Of a DNA stretch of 64,000 nt, positions 46,183 through 54,837 are shown piece after piece. The stretch covers positions 1-64,000 of the forward strand of contig JBJOMN010000066.1 in assembly GCA_046052345.1 (NCBI GenBank), given 5' to 3'. The stretch comes from Pollutiaquabacter sp046052345 (GTDB lineage Bacteria; Bacteroidota; Bacteroidia; AKYH767-A; 2013-40CM-41-45). The notes under the pieces are model-generated. The model searched no databases. It was not told where the DNA came from and saw only the letters and a program-made list of their open reading frames with translations. Position 1 is the first letter of the stretch. Every line of letters starts with the position of its first letter. A program made the translations under genes and the position numbers.

Positions 46183-46875
46183 ATGGAAACGATGCAACAA
46201 GTGACTCCCAGGATCGAAGCCGGCTGGCTCGAATGCCTACAATCGGAGTTCGCATCGGACTACTTCAAGTCGCTTAAATCCTTCCTTGTAGAGGAAAAAA
46301 AGCGAGGAATCGAAATCTACCCTCCGGGACCCGAGATTTTTTCGGCCTTCGACAAAACCCCCTTCAAAGAGGTGAAGGTCGTCCTTCTGGGTCAGGATCC
46401 GTACCACGGACCCGGACAGGCACACGGCCTCAGTTTTTCGGTGAAAGACGGAATTCCACTGCCGCCTTCCCTGCTCAACATCTACAAGGAATTACAAATC
46501 GAATACGGTTGGCCGATTTCTCGAAAAGGCAATCTCGAGAAATGGGCGCGGCAAGGCGTGCTTTTACTGAACGCGACGCTCACCGTGCGGGCCCGCGAGG
46601 CAGGATCGCACCAGAAGCAAGGCTGGGAGAACTTCACCGATGCGGTGATTCGTACCGTTTCAGAACGTAAGGAAGGCGTAGTGTTCCTCCTGTGGGGCAG
46701 GTTCGCCCAGGCAAAGGAATCATTGATCGATGCGGGAAGGCACCACATCCTGAAAGCCGCGCATCCCTCTCCGTTTTCGGCAGACAAGGGATTCTTCGGT
46801 TGCGGCCATTTCAAGAAGACAAATGAAATACTGCAGCGGCAGGGATCGGATACGGTCGATTGGAAAATCGATTGA
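46183..46875 (+). CDS. ung: Uracil-DNA glycosylase (family 1)
   Basis: 230 aa from ATG 46183 (a second ATG is at 46192). The catalytic loop is GQDPYHGPGQAHGLSFSV with Asp and Tyr; LLLNATLTV and the DNA-intercalation loop HPSPFSADKGFFGCGHF are intact. It excises uracil from DNA in base-excision repair. The long upstream extension of the frame crosses the small lipoprotein gene and is not credible. The next gene starts 7 bp after the stop. Confidence 0.97.
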   Translation: METMQQVTPRIEAGWLECLQSEFASDYFKSLKSFLVEEKKRGIEIYPPGPEIFSAFDKTPFKEVKVVLLGQDPYHGPGQAHGLSFSVKDGIPLPPSLLNIYKELQIEYGWPISRKGNLEKWARQGVLLLNATLTVRAREAGSHQKQGWENFTDAVIRTVSERKEGVVFLLWGRFAQAKESLIDAGRHHILKAAHPSPFSADKGFFGCGHFKKTNEILQRQGSDTVDWKID

Positions 46876-46882
46876 CGGGACA

Positions 46883-48628
46883 ATGGCTTCGATGTCCTTC
46901 CGTTGCTTTAACGTGCGACTGCTGTTGCTTTTCCTGTTGCTTGCCGGAACGACCGGTGCGCAGAACGCCTCTTTTATGCTGCAGGTGCTGGTTGCGGGAC
47001 CGTGTGCGGACGAGGCCTGTACCCGTATTACCGCCCGCTTCAGCGGGGATTCAGCCGCATGCATCCGGACACTGGAACGCCGGTTGAGCGCTCTGCGCTC
47101 GGAAGGTTACCCCGAAGCCTCGGTCGATTCTGTACGTTTCGACAAGGACACGGTGTTCGCTTTCGCTCTCATCGGCAGACACTATGAAGAGGTGTTACTG
47201 GACGGAAGCACCGTTCCTGAGCCGTTCGCCCCATCCGGTATGCGGAGGAATACGCTCGTATCCACCATGAAGCGTTCGCCCGCTGTGCTCGAAAGCATCC
47301 TGCAGGCTTGCGAAGAGAGCGGCTATCCGTTCGCATCCGTCAAACTGGATAGCATAGAGCCGATATCGAAAGGCATCCGCGCCTCCATCGTACTGGATAA
47401 AGGCCGGGCCGTACGTATCGACAGCGTCCGCATCCACGGTCCGGAGGTCGTGGCGCCGGTTTTCCTCTACAACTATCTAGGCATTTCTCCCGGGGACCTC
47501 TACAAGGAATCGTTGATCCGAAGGGTGGATACCCGTTTACGGGAACTTCCCTTCATCACCGCCGTCCGTCCGTCCGGTGTCCTGTTCGCCGAGGAGTATA
47601 CGCGACTGGACCTTTTCGTGGACACCAGAAAAGCGAGCCAGTTCGACGGAGTCATCGGCCTGTTGCAGGGGGCCGAAGACGGCAAGGCAAGGCTTACGGG
47701 AGAGGCGCACCTGCGGCTGCAGAATTCCTTCAAACGCGGTGAGACGCTTGAATTCGACTGGAGACAACTCCCGCCCCGTTCACAGGACCTTAAGATTCAT
47801 TTGCGTTATCCGTTCCTTTTCAACTCACCGGTAGGGCTGGACGGCTTCCTCAAACTGTACCGCAGGGATACGCTCTTCGTGGATGTCGAGAAGGACATCG
47901 GCGTCATAGTATCGCTGAAAGGCAATAACTACCTCAAAGTATTCCTGAATGACAAAAGCAGTAACCTGCAATCGACGGCGGGCCTGGCGAACGTGACCGT
48001 TCTTCCTGATTACGCGGATGTATCCGTTACAGGATACGGGGCCGGCTTACTTTTCGAAGAGCTGGACTACCGATTGAATCCTCGAAGAGGTTTCAGGCTG
48101 GAATTCACCGGAGGAATAGGCTCCCGTGATATCCGCAAGAACAGCGGTATAAATCCAGCTGCCTATGAAGGCGTACAGCTGCGCAGTGCGCAGTATCAGG
48201 CCTACCTTGATGCCCGGCTTTTCATCCCTCTTTCCGGTCGATCGGTGGCTGCGCTTCAAAGCCGCTCCGCTTTCATTGCAGGCAATTCGCTGTTCGGCAA
48301 CGAACTGTTCCGGATCGGAGGATTGCGCAGTCTGAGGGGATTCGACGAAGAGTCCATCTTCGCCTCCGCCTATACGATGGGTGTTGCAGAGTTAAGATAC
48401 CTTACGGACGCTGACTCCTACTTGTCAGCCTTCTTCAATTTAGCCGCATACGAGAACAGCTCGGGAAACAGCTACAAGGCTGATTTACCGTGGGGATTCG
48501 GAACCGGCTATACATTCAGGACACGGCTGGGGATATTGTCCATCAGCTATGCCCTGGGAAGGCAGGAGGATAACCCGCTGATGATCCGCAACGCGAAGGT
48601 CCACTTCGGAATCGTGAATTATTTCTGA
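46883..48628 (+). CDS. BamA/TamA-family outer-membrane protein
   Basis: 581 aa. Signal peptide to about residue 27 (LLLLFLLLAGTTGAQ), then POTRA-like repeats (~40-250; e.g. RRLSALRSEGYPEASVDS, VRIDSVRIHGPEVVAPVF, and LRELPFITAVRPSGV), then an Omp85 barrel. The strand-6 loop motif appears as LRSLRGFDEES, and the protein ends in Phe (FGIVNYF) as outer-membrane barrels require for BAM. It is smaller than BamA itself, so a TamA-like or lineage-specific assembly factor is more likely. Probably co-transcribed with ung. Confidence 0.9.
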   Translation: MASMSFRCFNVRLLLLFLLLAGTTGAQNASFMLQVLVAGPCADEACTRITARFSGDSAACIRTLERRLSALRSEGYPEASVDSVRFDKDTVFAFALIGRHYEEVLLDGSTVPEPFAPSGMRRNTLVSTMKRSPAVLESILQACEESGYPFASVKLDSIEPISKGIRASIVLDKGRAVRIDSVRIHGPEVVAPVFLYNYLGISPGDLYKESLIRRVDTRLRELPFITAVRPSGVLFAEEYTRLDLFVDTRKASQFDGVIGLLQGAEDGKARLTGEAHLRLQNSFKRGETLEFDWRQLPPRSQDLKIHLRYPFLFNSPVGLDGFLKLYRRDTLFVDVEKDIGVIVSLKGNNYLKVFLNDKSSNLQSTAGLANVTVLPDYADVSVTGYGAGLLFEELDYRLNPRRGFRLEFTGGIGSRDIRKNSGINPAAYEGVQLRSAQYQAYLDARLFIPLSGRSVAALQSRSAFIAGNSLFGNELFRIGGLRSLRGFDEESIFASAYTMGVAELRYLTDADSYLSAFFNLAAYENSSGNSYKADLPWGFGTGYTFRTRLGILSISYALGRQEDNPLMIRNAKVHFGIVNYF

Positions 48629-48630
48629 GC

Positions 48631-49350
48631 TCACCAGCCGCTGGCCAGCACATCGGCAAGGTGCATCACTTTCATGGACGAACCGTGCTTCTTCATATAG
48701 CCCTGAAGGTGCATGAGGCAGGACTGATCGGTCGATACGATATATTCGACTTCTGTCGCTACGGCATTGATCATCTTCTGTTCCGCCATTCCGACTGCAA
48801 TCGGCTCGTACTTGACCGAAAAGGTACCGCCGAATCCGCAGCACGTTTCGTTGTCCTTCATCTCGACGAGTTCAAGTCCCTTCACTGCTGACAGCAGTCG
48901 ACGGGGTTCTTCACGGATGCCGATTTCACGCAAACCGCTGCAGGAATCATGATAGGTCACCCGGGCATCCAAACGGGCCCCGAAGTCAGTCACCCCCAGG
49001 ACATTCACCAGGAAATCACTGAGTTCGTAAATGTTCCGTTGGATGCTTTTGTATTGATTATGCCGGGTGGTATTGCTGAAAAGTTCGGCATAGTAATTCT
49101 TCACCATTCCAACACAAGAAGCTGAAGGAGAGACGATTATGCGTTCATTCCGAAAGTCGTCCAGGAACTTCTCCCCGACCTCTTTGCATTGGTCCCAATA
49201 CCCGGCGTTGAAGGCCGGCTGACCGCAGCAGGTCTGCTCCTCATTGTAATGGACCTTGCAGCCCGCCTTTTCCAGGACCTTGATCATGTTCCAGGCCGTG
49301 TCCGGAAATAGCTGGTCGATAAAACAGGGTATGAACAGGTCGACGTGCAT
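48631..49350 (-). CDS. CCG-domain (cysteine-rich) protein, LutA/GlpC-like
   Basis: 239 aa with two cysteine-rich CCG motifs: EEQTCCGQPAFNAGYWDQ (~residue 38) and NETCCGFGGTFSVKY (~residue 165), plus HDSCSGLRE and SPSASCVGMVKNYY. In LutA, GlpC and heterodisulfide reductases these bind iron-sulfur clusters in electron transfer for lactate or glycerol-phosphate oxidation. LutB and LutC are not adjacent, so either they lie elsewhere or this protein works with another oxidase. It follows the MFS gene by 9 bp. Confidence 0.9.
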   Translation of the reverse strand: MHVDLFIPCFIDQLFPDTAWNMIKVLEKAGCKVHYNEEQTCCGQPAFNAGYWDQCKEVGEKFLDDFRNERIIVSPSASCVGMVKNYYAELFSNTTRHNQYKSIQRNIYELSDFLVNVLGVTDFGARLDARVTYHDSCSGLREIGIREEPRRLLSAVKGLELVEMKDNETCCGFGGTFSVKYEPIAVGMAEQKMINAVATEVEYIVSTDQSCLMHLQGYMKKHGSSMKVMHLADVLASGW

Positions 49351-49359
49351 GCGAGGGTA

Positions 49360-50670
49360 TCAGTCTTGGGGTTGCAGCCTGCGCTGTTTCCCGATGCGAA
49401 GTAACAAAATCAGGCCTATAATGAAAAAGGATGCGATGATGATGATACTGTTTCTCATGCTTCCCGTAAGCTCGTTGATATACCCGAAGAGGAACGTGCC
49501 GATCACGATTCCGACTTTTTCACTTACGTCGAAAAAGCTGAAATAGGAAGCATGATCCCTCGTGGCCGGAAGCAACTTCGAATATGTCGAACGGGAGAGC
49601 GACTGTATTCCGCCCATTACGAGACCGACACATGCAGCCAGTCCTATGAACATGGATTGCTCGTCCACCCCGAAGCGTTTATCGCACATCCAGGCACCGA
49701 AGCAGATGAGTATCCAGACAGCGATGGCTAATGAAATCGCCGGAAGGTTGCCGAGCCGGGAAGAAAGGAAAGAGAACAGATACGCACCACCTATGGCTAC
49801 GAATTGTATGATCAGGATGACGGCTATCAGCACGGAGGAATCGAGATGCAATTCACCCGCACCGAAAAGCGTCGCCACATACATGACGGTCTGTACCCCC
49901 ATATTGTAGAAAAAGTAGGCGAACAGGAAGCGTCGCAGGCGCTCGGTCTGCCGCAATTCGGTCCAGACCTTTTTAAGCTCACGATAACCGTTGAACAGGT
50001 AATGCCCGGCCACCTCGCGGCGTTGCTCTTTCCGGCGCAGATGATAAAAAGTGATCTGTGCGAAACCGAACCACCAGATCCCGACCAGTACGAAGGCTAA
50101 CCGGAAAGCCGGGCCCTTGCCTATCCCGCCGTACAAGTCCGGAAACAGAATCATGCTTAGGGAAAAGATCAGCAACAAGGAACTGCCGATGTATCCCATA
50201 GCGAATCCGCGCGCACTGACGCGGTCCTGGTCGCCGGGAGCCGCGATTTCCGGAAGAAACGCATTGTAAAAGACGATACTGCCCGAGAATCCGATGGCCG
50301 CTACGGCTGAACCGAAGACTCCGATCCAAAGCGTTTCTATGGAATCGAAGAAGTACAGGGAAGAACACGCAGCGGCACCCAGCGCACAGAAAAAGAACAT
50401 GAATGCCCGCTTACGGCCTGAATAGTCGGCAATGGAGGATAGCAGCGGATTGATGAATGCGATTACCAGGAACGCAGCTGATATCGCATATGTCTGAAGC
50501 GAGTCCGGATTGAACAACCGTCCGAGGAAACGCACTTGCGCACCAGCTCCGTTTCCGGTCACCGCACCGAAATAAATCGGGAAAAGCGCGGAAGTGATGA
50601 CCAGCGAATACGCCGAATTGGCCCAGTCGTACATCGCCCACGCGGAAACGGTCTTCTTATCGGTATGCAC
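49360..50670 (-). CDS. MFS transporter, UMF1/Atg22-like
   Basis: 436 aa with about 12 membrane helices. The opening AWAMYDWANSAYSLVI is the signature of the UMF1 (unknown MFS 1) family related to yeast vacuolar effluxer Atg22; AISAAFLVIAFINPLLSSIADYSG-like loops and GLVMGGIQSLSRSTYSKLLP (residue ~360) support it. Substrate unknown; amino acid export is suggested only by the yeast relative. Start taken as GTG 50668-50670; TTG 50677-50679 is an alternative. Located between hemE and the CCG gene on one strand. Confidence 0.88.
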   Translation of the reverse strand: MHTDKKTVSAWAMYDWANSAYSLVITSALFPIYFGAVTGNGAGAQVRFLGRLFNPDSLQTYAISAAFLVIAFINPLLSSIADYSGRKRAFMFFFCALGAAACSSLYFFDSIETLWIGVFGSAVAAIGFSGSIVFYNAFLPEIAAPGDQDRVSARGFAMGYIGSSLLLIFSLSMILFPDLYGGIGKGPAFRLAFVLVGIWWFGFAQITFYHLRRKEQRREVAGHYLFNGYRELKKVWTELRQTERLRRFLFAYFFYNMGVQTVMYVATLFGAGELHLDSSVLIAVILIIQFVAIGGAYLFSFLSSRLGNLPAISLAIAVWILICFGAWMCDKRFGVDEQSMFIGLAACVGLVMGGIQSLSRSTYSKLLPATRDHASYFSFFDVSEKVGIVIGTFLFGYINELTGSMRNSIIIIASFFIIGLILLLRIGKQRRLQPQD

Positions 50671-50700
50671 GGGGGACAAGATACTCAGAATCGCAGTTTA

Positions 50701-51729
50701 TCAGGAAAAACGGTAGCCTTTGACCGTATCTACAAAGAACCTGACTTTTTCTTTTTCGATGTCCGGATACAATCCGTGTCCCAGGTTGGCGATATGCCGG
50801 TGCGGACCGAACTGCTGCAGCATACGGTGCGTCTCCTGTTGGATGGTATCGTAGGAAGCGTACAACAGGCACGGATCCATGTTGCCCTGCAAGGTCTTTT
50901 CTTTTCCGACGAGCTTCCGTGACTCTTCCGGACTCATGTTCCAATCGAGTCCGATCACCGCGCAGGGAAGGGACGACATGGCTTCGCGTGCGAAAAAAGC
51001 ACCTTTGGCGAATACGACCACAGGCACCTCCGTGACTGCTTCGCAGATTACACGGATATACCTGAGCGCAAACTCCTCGTACTGGTCGGGCGACAACAAA
51101 CCCGCCCAAGAATCAAACAGCTGTACGATGTCGGCACCGTTGGCGATCTGACCTTTCAGGTAATTGACTGTACTGACGGTGATCTTCTCGAGTAATCGGT
51201 GGGCAAGAGCAGGTTCCGTGTAGAGGAATTTCTTGGCAACGGAGAAGGTCTTGCTTCCCTTTCCTTCTACCATATAGGCCAGAATGGTCCATGGAGCACC
51301 GGCAAAGCCGATCAGCGGCACCCGTCCGGCCAGTTGCTTTTTTGTGATCTGCAAAGCATCCATCACATAGGACAAATCGTCTGCTTCTGCGATTTTCAGG
51401 CGATCGATATCCGCGGCCGTGCTGACCGTATTCTCAAATGCAGGGCCTCGCGACTCAATGACCTCGTAAGGAAGACCCATGGCTTCAGGGATCACCAGGA
51501 TATCGGAGAAAATTATAGCCGCATCGACCCCCAGGATGTCAACCGGCTGAACGGTCACTTCAGCAGCCAATTCAGGCGTTTCGACCAACTGTTTAAAACC
51601 GCCCACCCCGGCCCTTACTGCGCGATACTCCGGCAACACCCTTCCGGCCTGTCGCATCAGCCAAACGGGCGTACGGTCGGTCTTTTCCCCGCGAGCAGCA
51701 CGTAGAAGGAGATCGTTTTTCAATTTCAT
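50701..51729 (-). CDS. hemE: Uroporphyrinogen decarboxylase
   Basis: 342 aa. RTPVWLMRQAGRVLPEYR near the N-terminus holds the substrate-binding Arg pair; FSDILVIPEAMG, GFAGAPWTILAYM and LFDSWAGLLSPDQYEEF follow. It decarboxylates uroporphyrinogen III to coproporphyrinogen III in heme synthesis. ATG 51727-51729. A box-like TACCTTCG lies only 4 nt upstream, and a heptamer repeat lies between this gene and the glycosyltransferase. Confidence 0.97.
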   Translation of the reverse strand: MKLKNDLLLRAARGEKTDRTPVWLMRQAGRVLPEYRAVRAGVGGFKQLVETPELAAEVTVQPVDILGVDAAIIFSDILVIPEAMGLPYEVIESRGPAFENTVSTAADIDRLKIAEADDLSYVMDALQITKKQLAGRVPLIGFAGAPWTILAYMVEGKGSKTFSVAKKFLYTEPALAHRLLEKITVSTVNYLKGQIANGADIVQLFDSWAGLLSPDQYEEFALRYIRVICEAVTEVPVVVFAKGAFFAREAMSSLPCAVIGLDWNMSPEESRKLVGKEKTLQGNMDPCLLYASYDTIQQETHRMLQQFGPHRHIANLGHGLYPDIEKEKVRFFVDTVKGYRFS

Positions 51730-51733
51730 GATA

Positions 51734-51741
51734 CGAAGGTA
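51734..51741 (-). promoter_or_regulatory. Box-like TACCTTCG before hemE (weak)
   Basis: One mismatch from TAnnTTTG, ending 4 nt before the hemE ATG. If functional, transcription would start at or inside the first codon. Listed as a weak candidate. Confidence 0.3.
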
Positions 51742-51746
51742 GGGAA

Positions 51747-51787
51747 TTGGTGGTTGGTGGTTGGAGCAGCTACTGACTACTGACTAC
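51747..51787. repeat. Two adjacent heptanucleotide tandem repeats
   Basis: TTGGTGG repeated 2.6 times (51747-51764), a 6-nt spacer, then TACTGAC repeated 2.4 times (51771-51787). Both are exact 7-bp repeats lying in the 74-bp gap between the glycosyltransferase and hemE genes. Confidence 0.75.
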
Positions 51788-51803
51788 AAAATACCGATCG
51801 CTG

Positions 51804-52679
51804 TCAATCCTTGACGACTCTGTAATTACGGTACTCCCCGATGCGCCAACCGGTGAAGCGTTCCACCCACATCTTGAAGCGCGACTTGAAAGAGAGGCGT
51901 TTGCGGGTGGGATCGAAATCGAACGTCCAGTTCTTTTCAGCGATACGGCGGGACATGACCGCAGGATGCGTTCCATTGAAACGTGCCAATGAATCGATTC
52001 CCGAGTAATCAAAGGCAGAGGCATCACCGGTGATGGCCCTTACGGCAGCGTCATCGTGCCAAAGACGGTGGAATTGTCGCTGCTTCTCCATCTGCTTTTC
52101 GGGCGGCTTGACCCATCCGTAGTGGAAAACAGTTCCGCCGGAGGGCTTCACCCGCAAAGGCCGACCGTTTTTCTGAAATCCCTGGGCATCCCGGAATGAA
52201 TAGGTCTGAGGATCGTAGCGGATGATACGCACTTCCTTCCGGTACCAACGGGAAGAGTCGCCGACGAAATCGTAGGAACCGTAGAAGTGCAGGTAATCGA
52301 AGAGCAGACCTTCCACCCGAACATCGTCCTTCCAGCGCTCCATGGCTTCGAGAATATGAGGATGAAAGCGTTCGTGGACGGCTTCGTCGCCCTGGATGTA
52401 AAACGCCCAGGTGGTATCGGATGATACTTTGGAAAGCGCCTTGTCGGTCTCCACCGCGAGCACTCTTCCGCCGGTCCTCAGTGAATCGTCCCATACACTG
52501 TCGTAGATTCGGATTTTTGAAGACCCGATCGATTCAATCAGGCCACGGGTACCATCGTCGGAGTCCCCGACCATGACGACGAATTCATCGCAGAGAGGGA
52601 GCACAGAGGTGATCGCCTCGACGATGGGATAATCCAACCGGACCGCGTTGCGGATAAAGGTGAAACCGGTGACCTTCAT
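51804..52679 (-). CDS. Glycosyltransferase family 2-like protein
   Basis: 291 aa from ATG 52677-52679 (a TTG one codon earlier is unlikely). It opens TGFTFIRNAVRLDYPIVEAI, as in a group of short GT-A proteins, with a likely divalent-metal motif in VGDSDDGTRGLIESIG and a substrate region AFYIQGDEAVHERFHP. No membrane segment. Donor and acceptor unknown; a role in glycan or lipopolysaccharide modification is possible. It starts 3 bp after the purB stop, so it is translated from the purB transcript. Confidence 0.85.
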   Translation of the reverse strand: MKVTGFTFIRNAVRLDYPIVEAITSVLPLCDEFVVMVGDSDDGTRGLIESIGSSKIRIYDSVWDDSLRTGGRVLAVETDKALSKVSSDTTWAFYIQGDEAVHERFHPHILEAMERWKDDVRVEGLLFDYLHFYGSYDFVGDSSRWYRKEVRIIRYDPQTYSFRDAQGFQKNGRPLRVKPSGGTVFHYGWVKPPEKQMEKQRQFHRLWHDDAAVRAITGDASAFDYSGIDSLARFNGTHPAVMSRRIAEKNWTFDFDPTRKRLSFKSRFKMWVERFTGWRIGEYRNYRVVKD

Positions 52680-52682
52680 CAA

Positions 52683-54023
52683 TCAGATACCGGTGTAATT
52701 GAAGGGCGAGAAAGCCTTCAGCTCTTTCCTGACTTCTTCACGTACCTGAAGTCCGTCGATGAAGCGATGCAATTCCTCCTTACCGATCCGCGCATTGGTA
52801 CGGGTCAGCGCTTTGAGCTGTTCGTACGGGTTGGGAACTCCCTCCCGTCGCAACACGGTCTGGATGGCTTCCGCTACCACCGACCAATTCGCCTCGAGGT
52901 CGGCATCAATGGCCTCCTTGTTCACGATAAGTTTGTCAAGGCCGCGCTGGAGAGACTTCAGTGCGATCAGCGTATGCGCAAACGGTACTCCGACGTTTCG
53001 CAGCACGGTCGAGTCCGTCAAGTCTCGCTGGAGGCGGCTGATGGGCAATTTTGCGGAAAGATGCTCGAACAGCGCATTGGCCATGCCCAAGTTGCCTTCG
53101 GAATTCTCGAAGTCGATCGGATTCACCTTGTGCGGCATAGCGGATGAGCCCACCTCCCCTTCCCGGATGCGCTGCTTGAAATAGTCCATCGAGATGTAGG
53201 TCCAGATGTCGCGGTTCAGGTCGACAAGGATGTTGTTGATACGTTTGAGGTTGTCGAACAACGCACACAGCTGATCGTAATGTTCGATCTGAGTGGTGAC
53301 TTGCAGTCGTCTGAGGCCGAGCTTTTCCGAGACGAACCGGTCTGCAAAGCTTTTCCAGTCGACCGAGGGATAGGCTGCCAGGTGCGCATTGAAGTTGCCT
53401 GTAGCGCCTCCGAATTTGGCACAAAAGGGCACGTAGGACAACTGCTCCAGTTGGTTACGAAGGCGCTCGACGAAAACCCGAATCTCCTTACCAAGACGAG
53501 TCGGAGAAGCGGGTTGGCCGTGGGTACGGGAAAGCATCGGAATCCCGTCCCAATCGGCAGACAGGGAGTCGAGGCGACGTACGACCGTATCGATCAAAGG
53601 GTGATAGACGTTTTCCATTGCCTCTCGGATGGACAACGGGAACGCCGTATTATTAATGTCCTGGGAAGTAAGGCCGAAGTGTATGAACTCTCTGGCGGCC
53701 TCGACCGGTGTTCCGGCCGTCTTTTCTTTCAGGTAGTATTCGAGGGCTTTGACATCGTGATTGGTGGTACGCTCGAGCTCCTTGACGCGTGCGGCGTCAT
53801 CGGGAGAGAAGGACCGGTAGATGTCGCGAAGGGATTCGTATACAGAAGGACTTGCCTTCGGCATGCCGGGCAGATCCGCCTCGAAAAGGGAAATCAGGTA
53901 CTCCACTTCCACCCGCAGACGATAACGTATCAGGGCAGCCTCGGAGAAATAGTCCGAGAGCTCCCGGGTCTGATACCGGTAACGGCCGTCAACCGGCGAA
54001 ATGGCATTCAAGGAATCTGTCAT
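52683..54023 (-). CDS. purB: Adenylosuccinate lyase
   Basis: 446 aa from ATG 54021-54023, giving MTDSLNAISPVDGRY, the usual start. It cleaves SAICAR and adenylosuccinate in purine synthesis. The fumarase-superfamily signature GSSAMPHKVNPIDFENSEGN lies near residue 295; TTNHDVKALEYYLKEK and HFGLTSQDINNTAFPL are also typical. It resembles the E. coli-type long form with TSQDINN. The frame's upstream extension overlaps the tetR control region and is rejected. Divergent from tetR. Confidence 0.97.
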   Translation of the reverse strand: MTDSLNAISPVDGRYRYQTRELSDYFSEAALIRYRLRVEVEYLISLFEADLPGMPKASPSVYESLRDIYRSFSPDDAARVKELERTTNHDVKALEYYLKEKTAGTPVEAAREFIHFGLTSQDINNTAFPLSIREAMENVYHPLIDTVVRRLDSLSADWDGIPMLSRTHGQPASPTRLGKEIRVFVERLRNQLEQLSYVPFCAKFGGATGNFNAHLAAYPSVDWKSFADRFVSEKLGLRRLQVTTQIEHYDQLCALFDNLKRINNILVDLNRDIWTYISMDYFKQRIREGEVGSSAMPHKVNPIDFENSEGNLGMANALFEHLSAKLPISRLQRDLTDSTVLRNVGVPFAHTLIALKSLQRGLDKLIVNKEAIDADLEANWSVVAEAIQTVLRREGVPNPYEQLKALTRTNARIGKEELHRFIDGLQVREEVRKELKAFSPFNYTGI

Positions 54024-54039
54024 CGGGGTTATGAAGCCG

Positions 54040-54047
54040 CGAAGGTA
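54040..54047 (-). promoter_or_regulatory. Box-like TACCTTCG before purB (weak)
   Basis: One mismatch from TAnnTTTG on the minus strand, 16 nt before the purB ATG; no -33 element found. Its sequence equals the box before hemE. Confidence 0.35.
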
Positions 54048-54152
54048 CGAAAGTCGCCTCACACTTGAGTAACCTAAACGCCTGAAATCCAGCGGCCGGA
54101 CAAAGCCAAAACCGGCTGGAATGTTCCCTCTTCGGGAAAACGGAAATTTGGG

Positions 54153-54182
54153 TGGAAACTTTGGATATGAAAATAGTTTCCA
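54153..54182 (+). promoter_or_regulatory. Inverted repeat, candidate TetR operator
   Basis: TGGAAACT (54153-54160) and AGTTTCCA (54175-54182) form perfect 8-base arms around a 14-nt centre, with arm centres 22 bp apart. The repeat fills the spacer between the -33 TTTG (54160-54163) and the -7 TAGTTTTG (54183-54190) boxes, so a bound TetR dimer would block RNA polymerase. Operator identity is inferred from position and symmetry. Confidence 0.6.
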
Positions 54183-54190
54183 TAGTTTTG
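54160..54190 (+). promoter_or_regulatory. Promoter of tetR-efflux operon (TTTG-N19-TAGTTTTG)
   Basis: TTTG (54160-54163) and TAGTTTTG (54183-54190) with exactly 19 nt between, matching the Bacteroidota consensus. The tetR ATG is 20 nt downstream. Confidence 0.8.
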
Positions 54191-54210
54191 CGCCGGATTT
54201 CAGGGATTCC

Positions 54211-54822
54211 ATGAGCGAACAACACGATAGGATTATCGAGGGGGCACGTGAGCTTTTTTTCCGTCACGGCATGAAGAGCGTGACGATGGACGATCTGGCA
54301 GGACATCTCGGTATTTCCAAAAAAACGCTTTACCAGTATTACAATGACAAGGATGCCCTGGTCTTTGACATTACGACGCGGGAGATCCGTCTTCATGCGG
54401 CCGCAGTGGCGGAGATACGCAAACAGTCGGCCGATGCCATCCAGGAGATCCTTTCGGCCATGAAGATCATGTCAGCGATGATGAACAAGATCGCTCCGAC
54501 GGTGTTCTATGACCTTCAGAAGTACTACAAGAACTCCTGGAAGAGCTTTACGGATTTCAAGAACCATCAGATGTGCGACTTCATCGAGGAGAACCTGCGG
54601 CGCGGTATACGCCAGGGACTTTACAGGAAGGAGCTAAACCTTAAGATCATGGCACGACTTCGTCTGGAGGAACTTCAACTCGGCTTCAACCCGGAGGTCT
54701 TTCCTCCTGACAGGTTCAACATCTTCGAAGTGCAACTGTCGATGATGGAGCACTTCCTGCACGGCATCGTGACACTGAAAGGGTACGAATTCATCGAGAA
54801 ATACAAGTCCAATCTGCAATAA
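54211..54822 (+). CDS. TetR/AcrR-family transcriptional regulator
   Basis: 203 aa from ATG 54211; this start sits 20 nt after the promoter and gives the normal TetR N-terminus. The helix-turn-helix is seen in ARELFFRHGMKSVTMDDLAG and LGISKKTLYQYYNDKDAL (~residues 12-52). The C-terminal helical ligand domain is divergent, as expected. It most likely represses its own promoter and the whole export operon that follows, released by a substrate of the pumps. Followed by tolC after 15 bp. Confidence 0.93.
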   Translation: MSEQHDRIIEGARELFFRHGMKSVTMDDLAGHLGISKKTLYQYYNDKDALVFDITTREIRLHAAAVAEIRKQSADAIQEILSAMKIMSAMMNKIAPTVFYDLQKYYKNSWKSFTDFKNHQMCDFIEENLRRGIRQGLYRKELNLKIMARLRLEELQLGFNPEVFPPDRFNIFEVQLSMMEHFLHGIVTLKGYEFIEKYKSNLQ

Positions 54823-54837
54823 ACCAACTCCATCATA

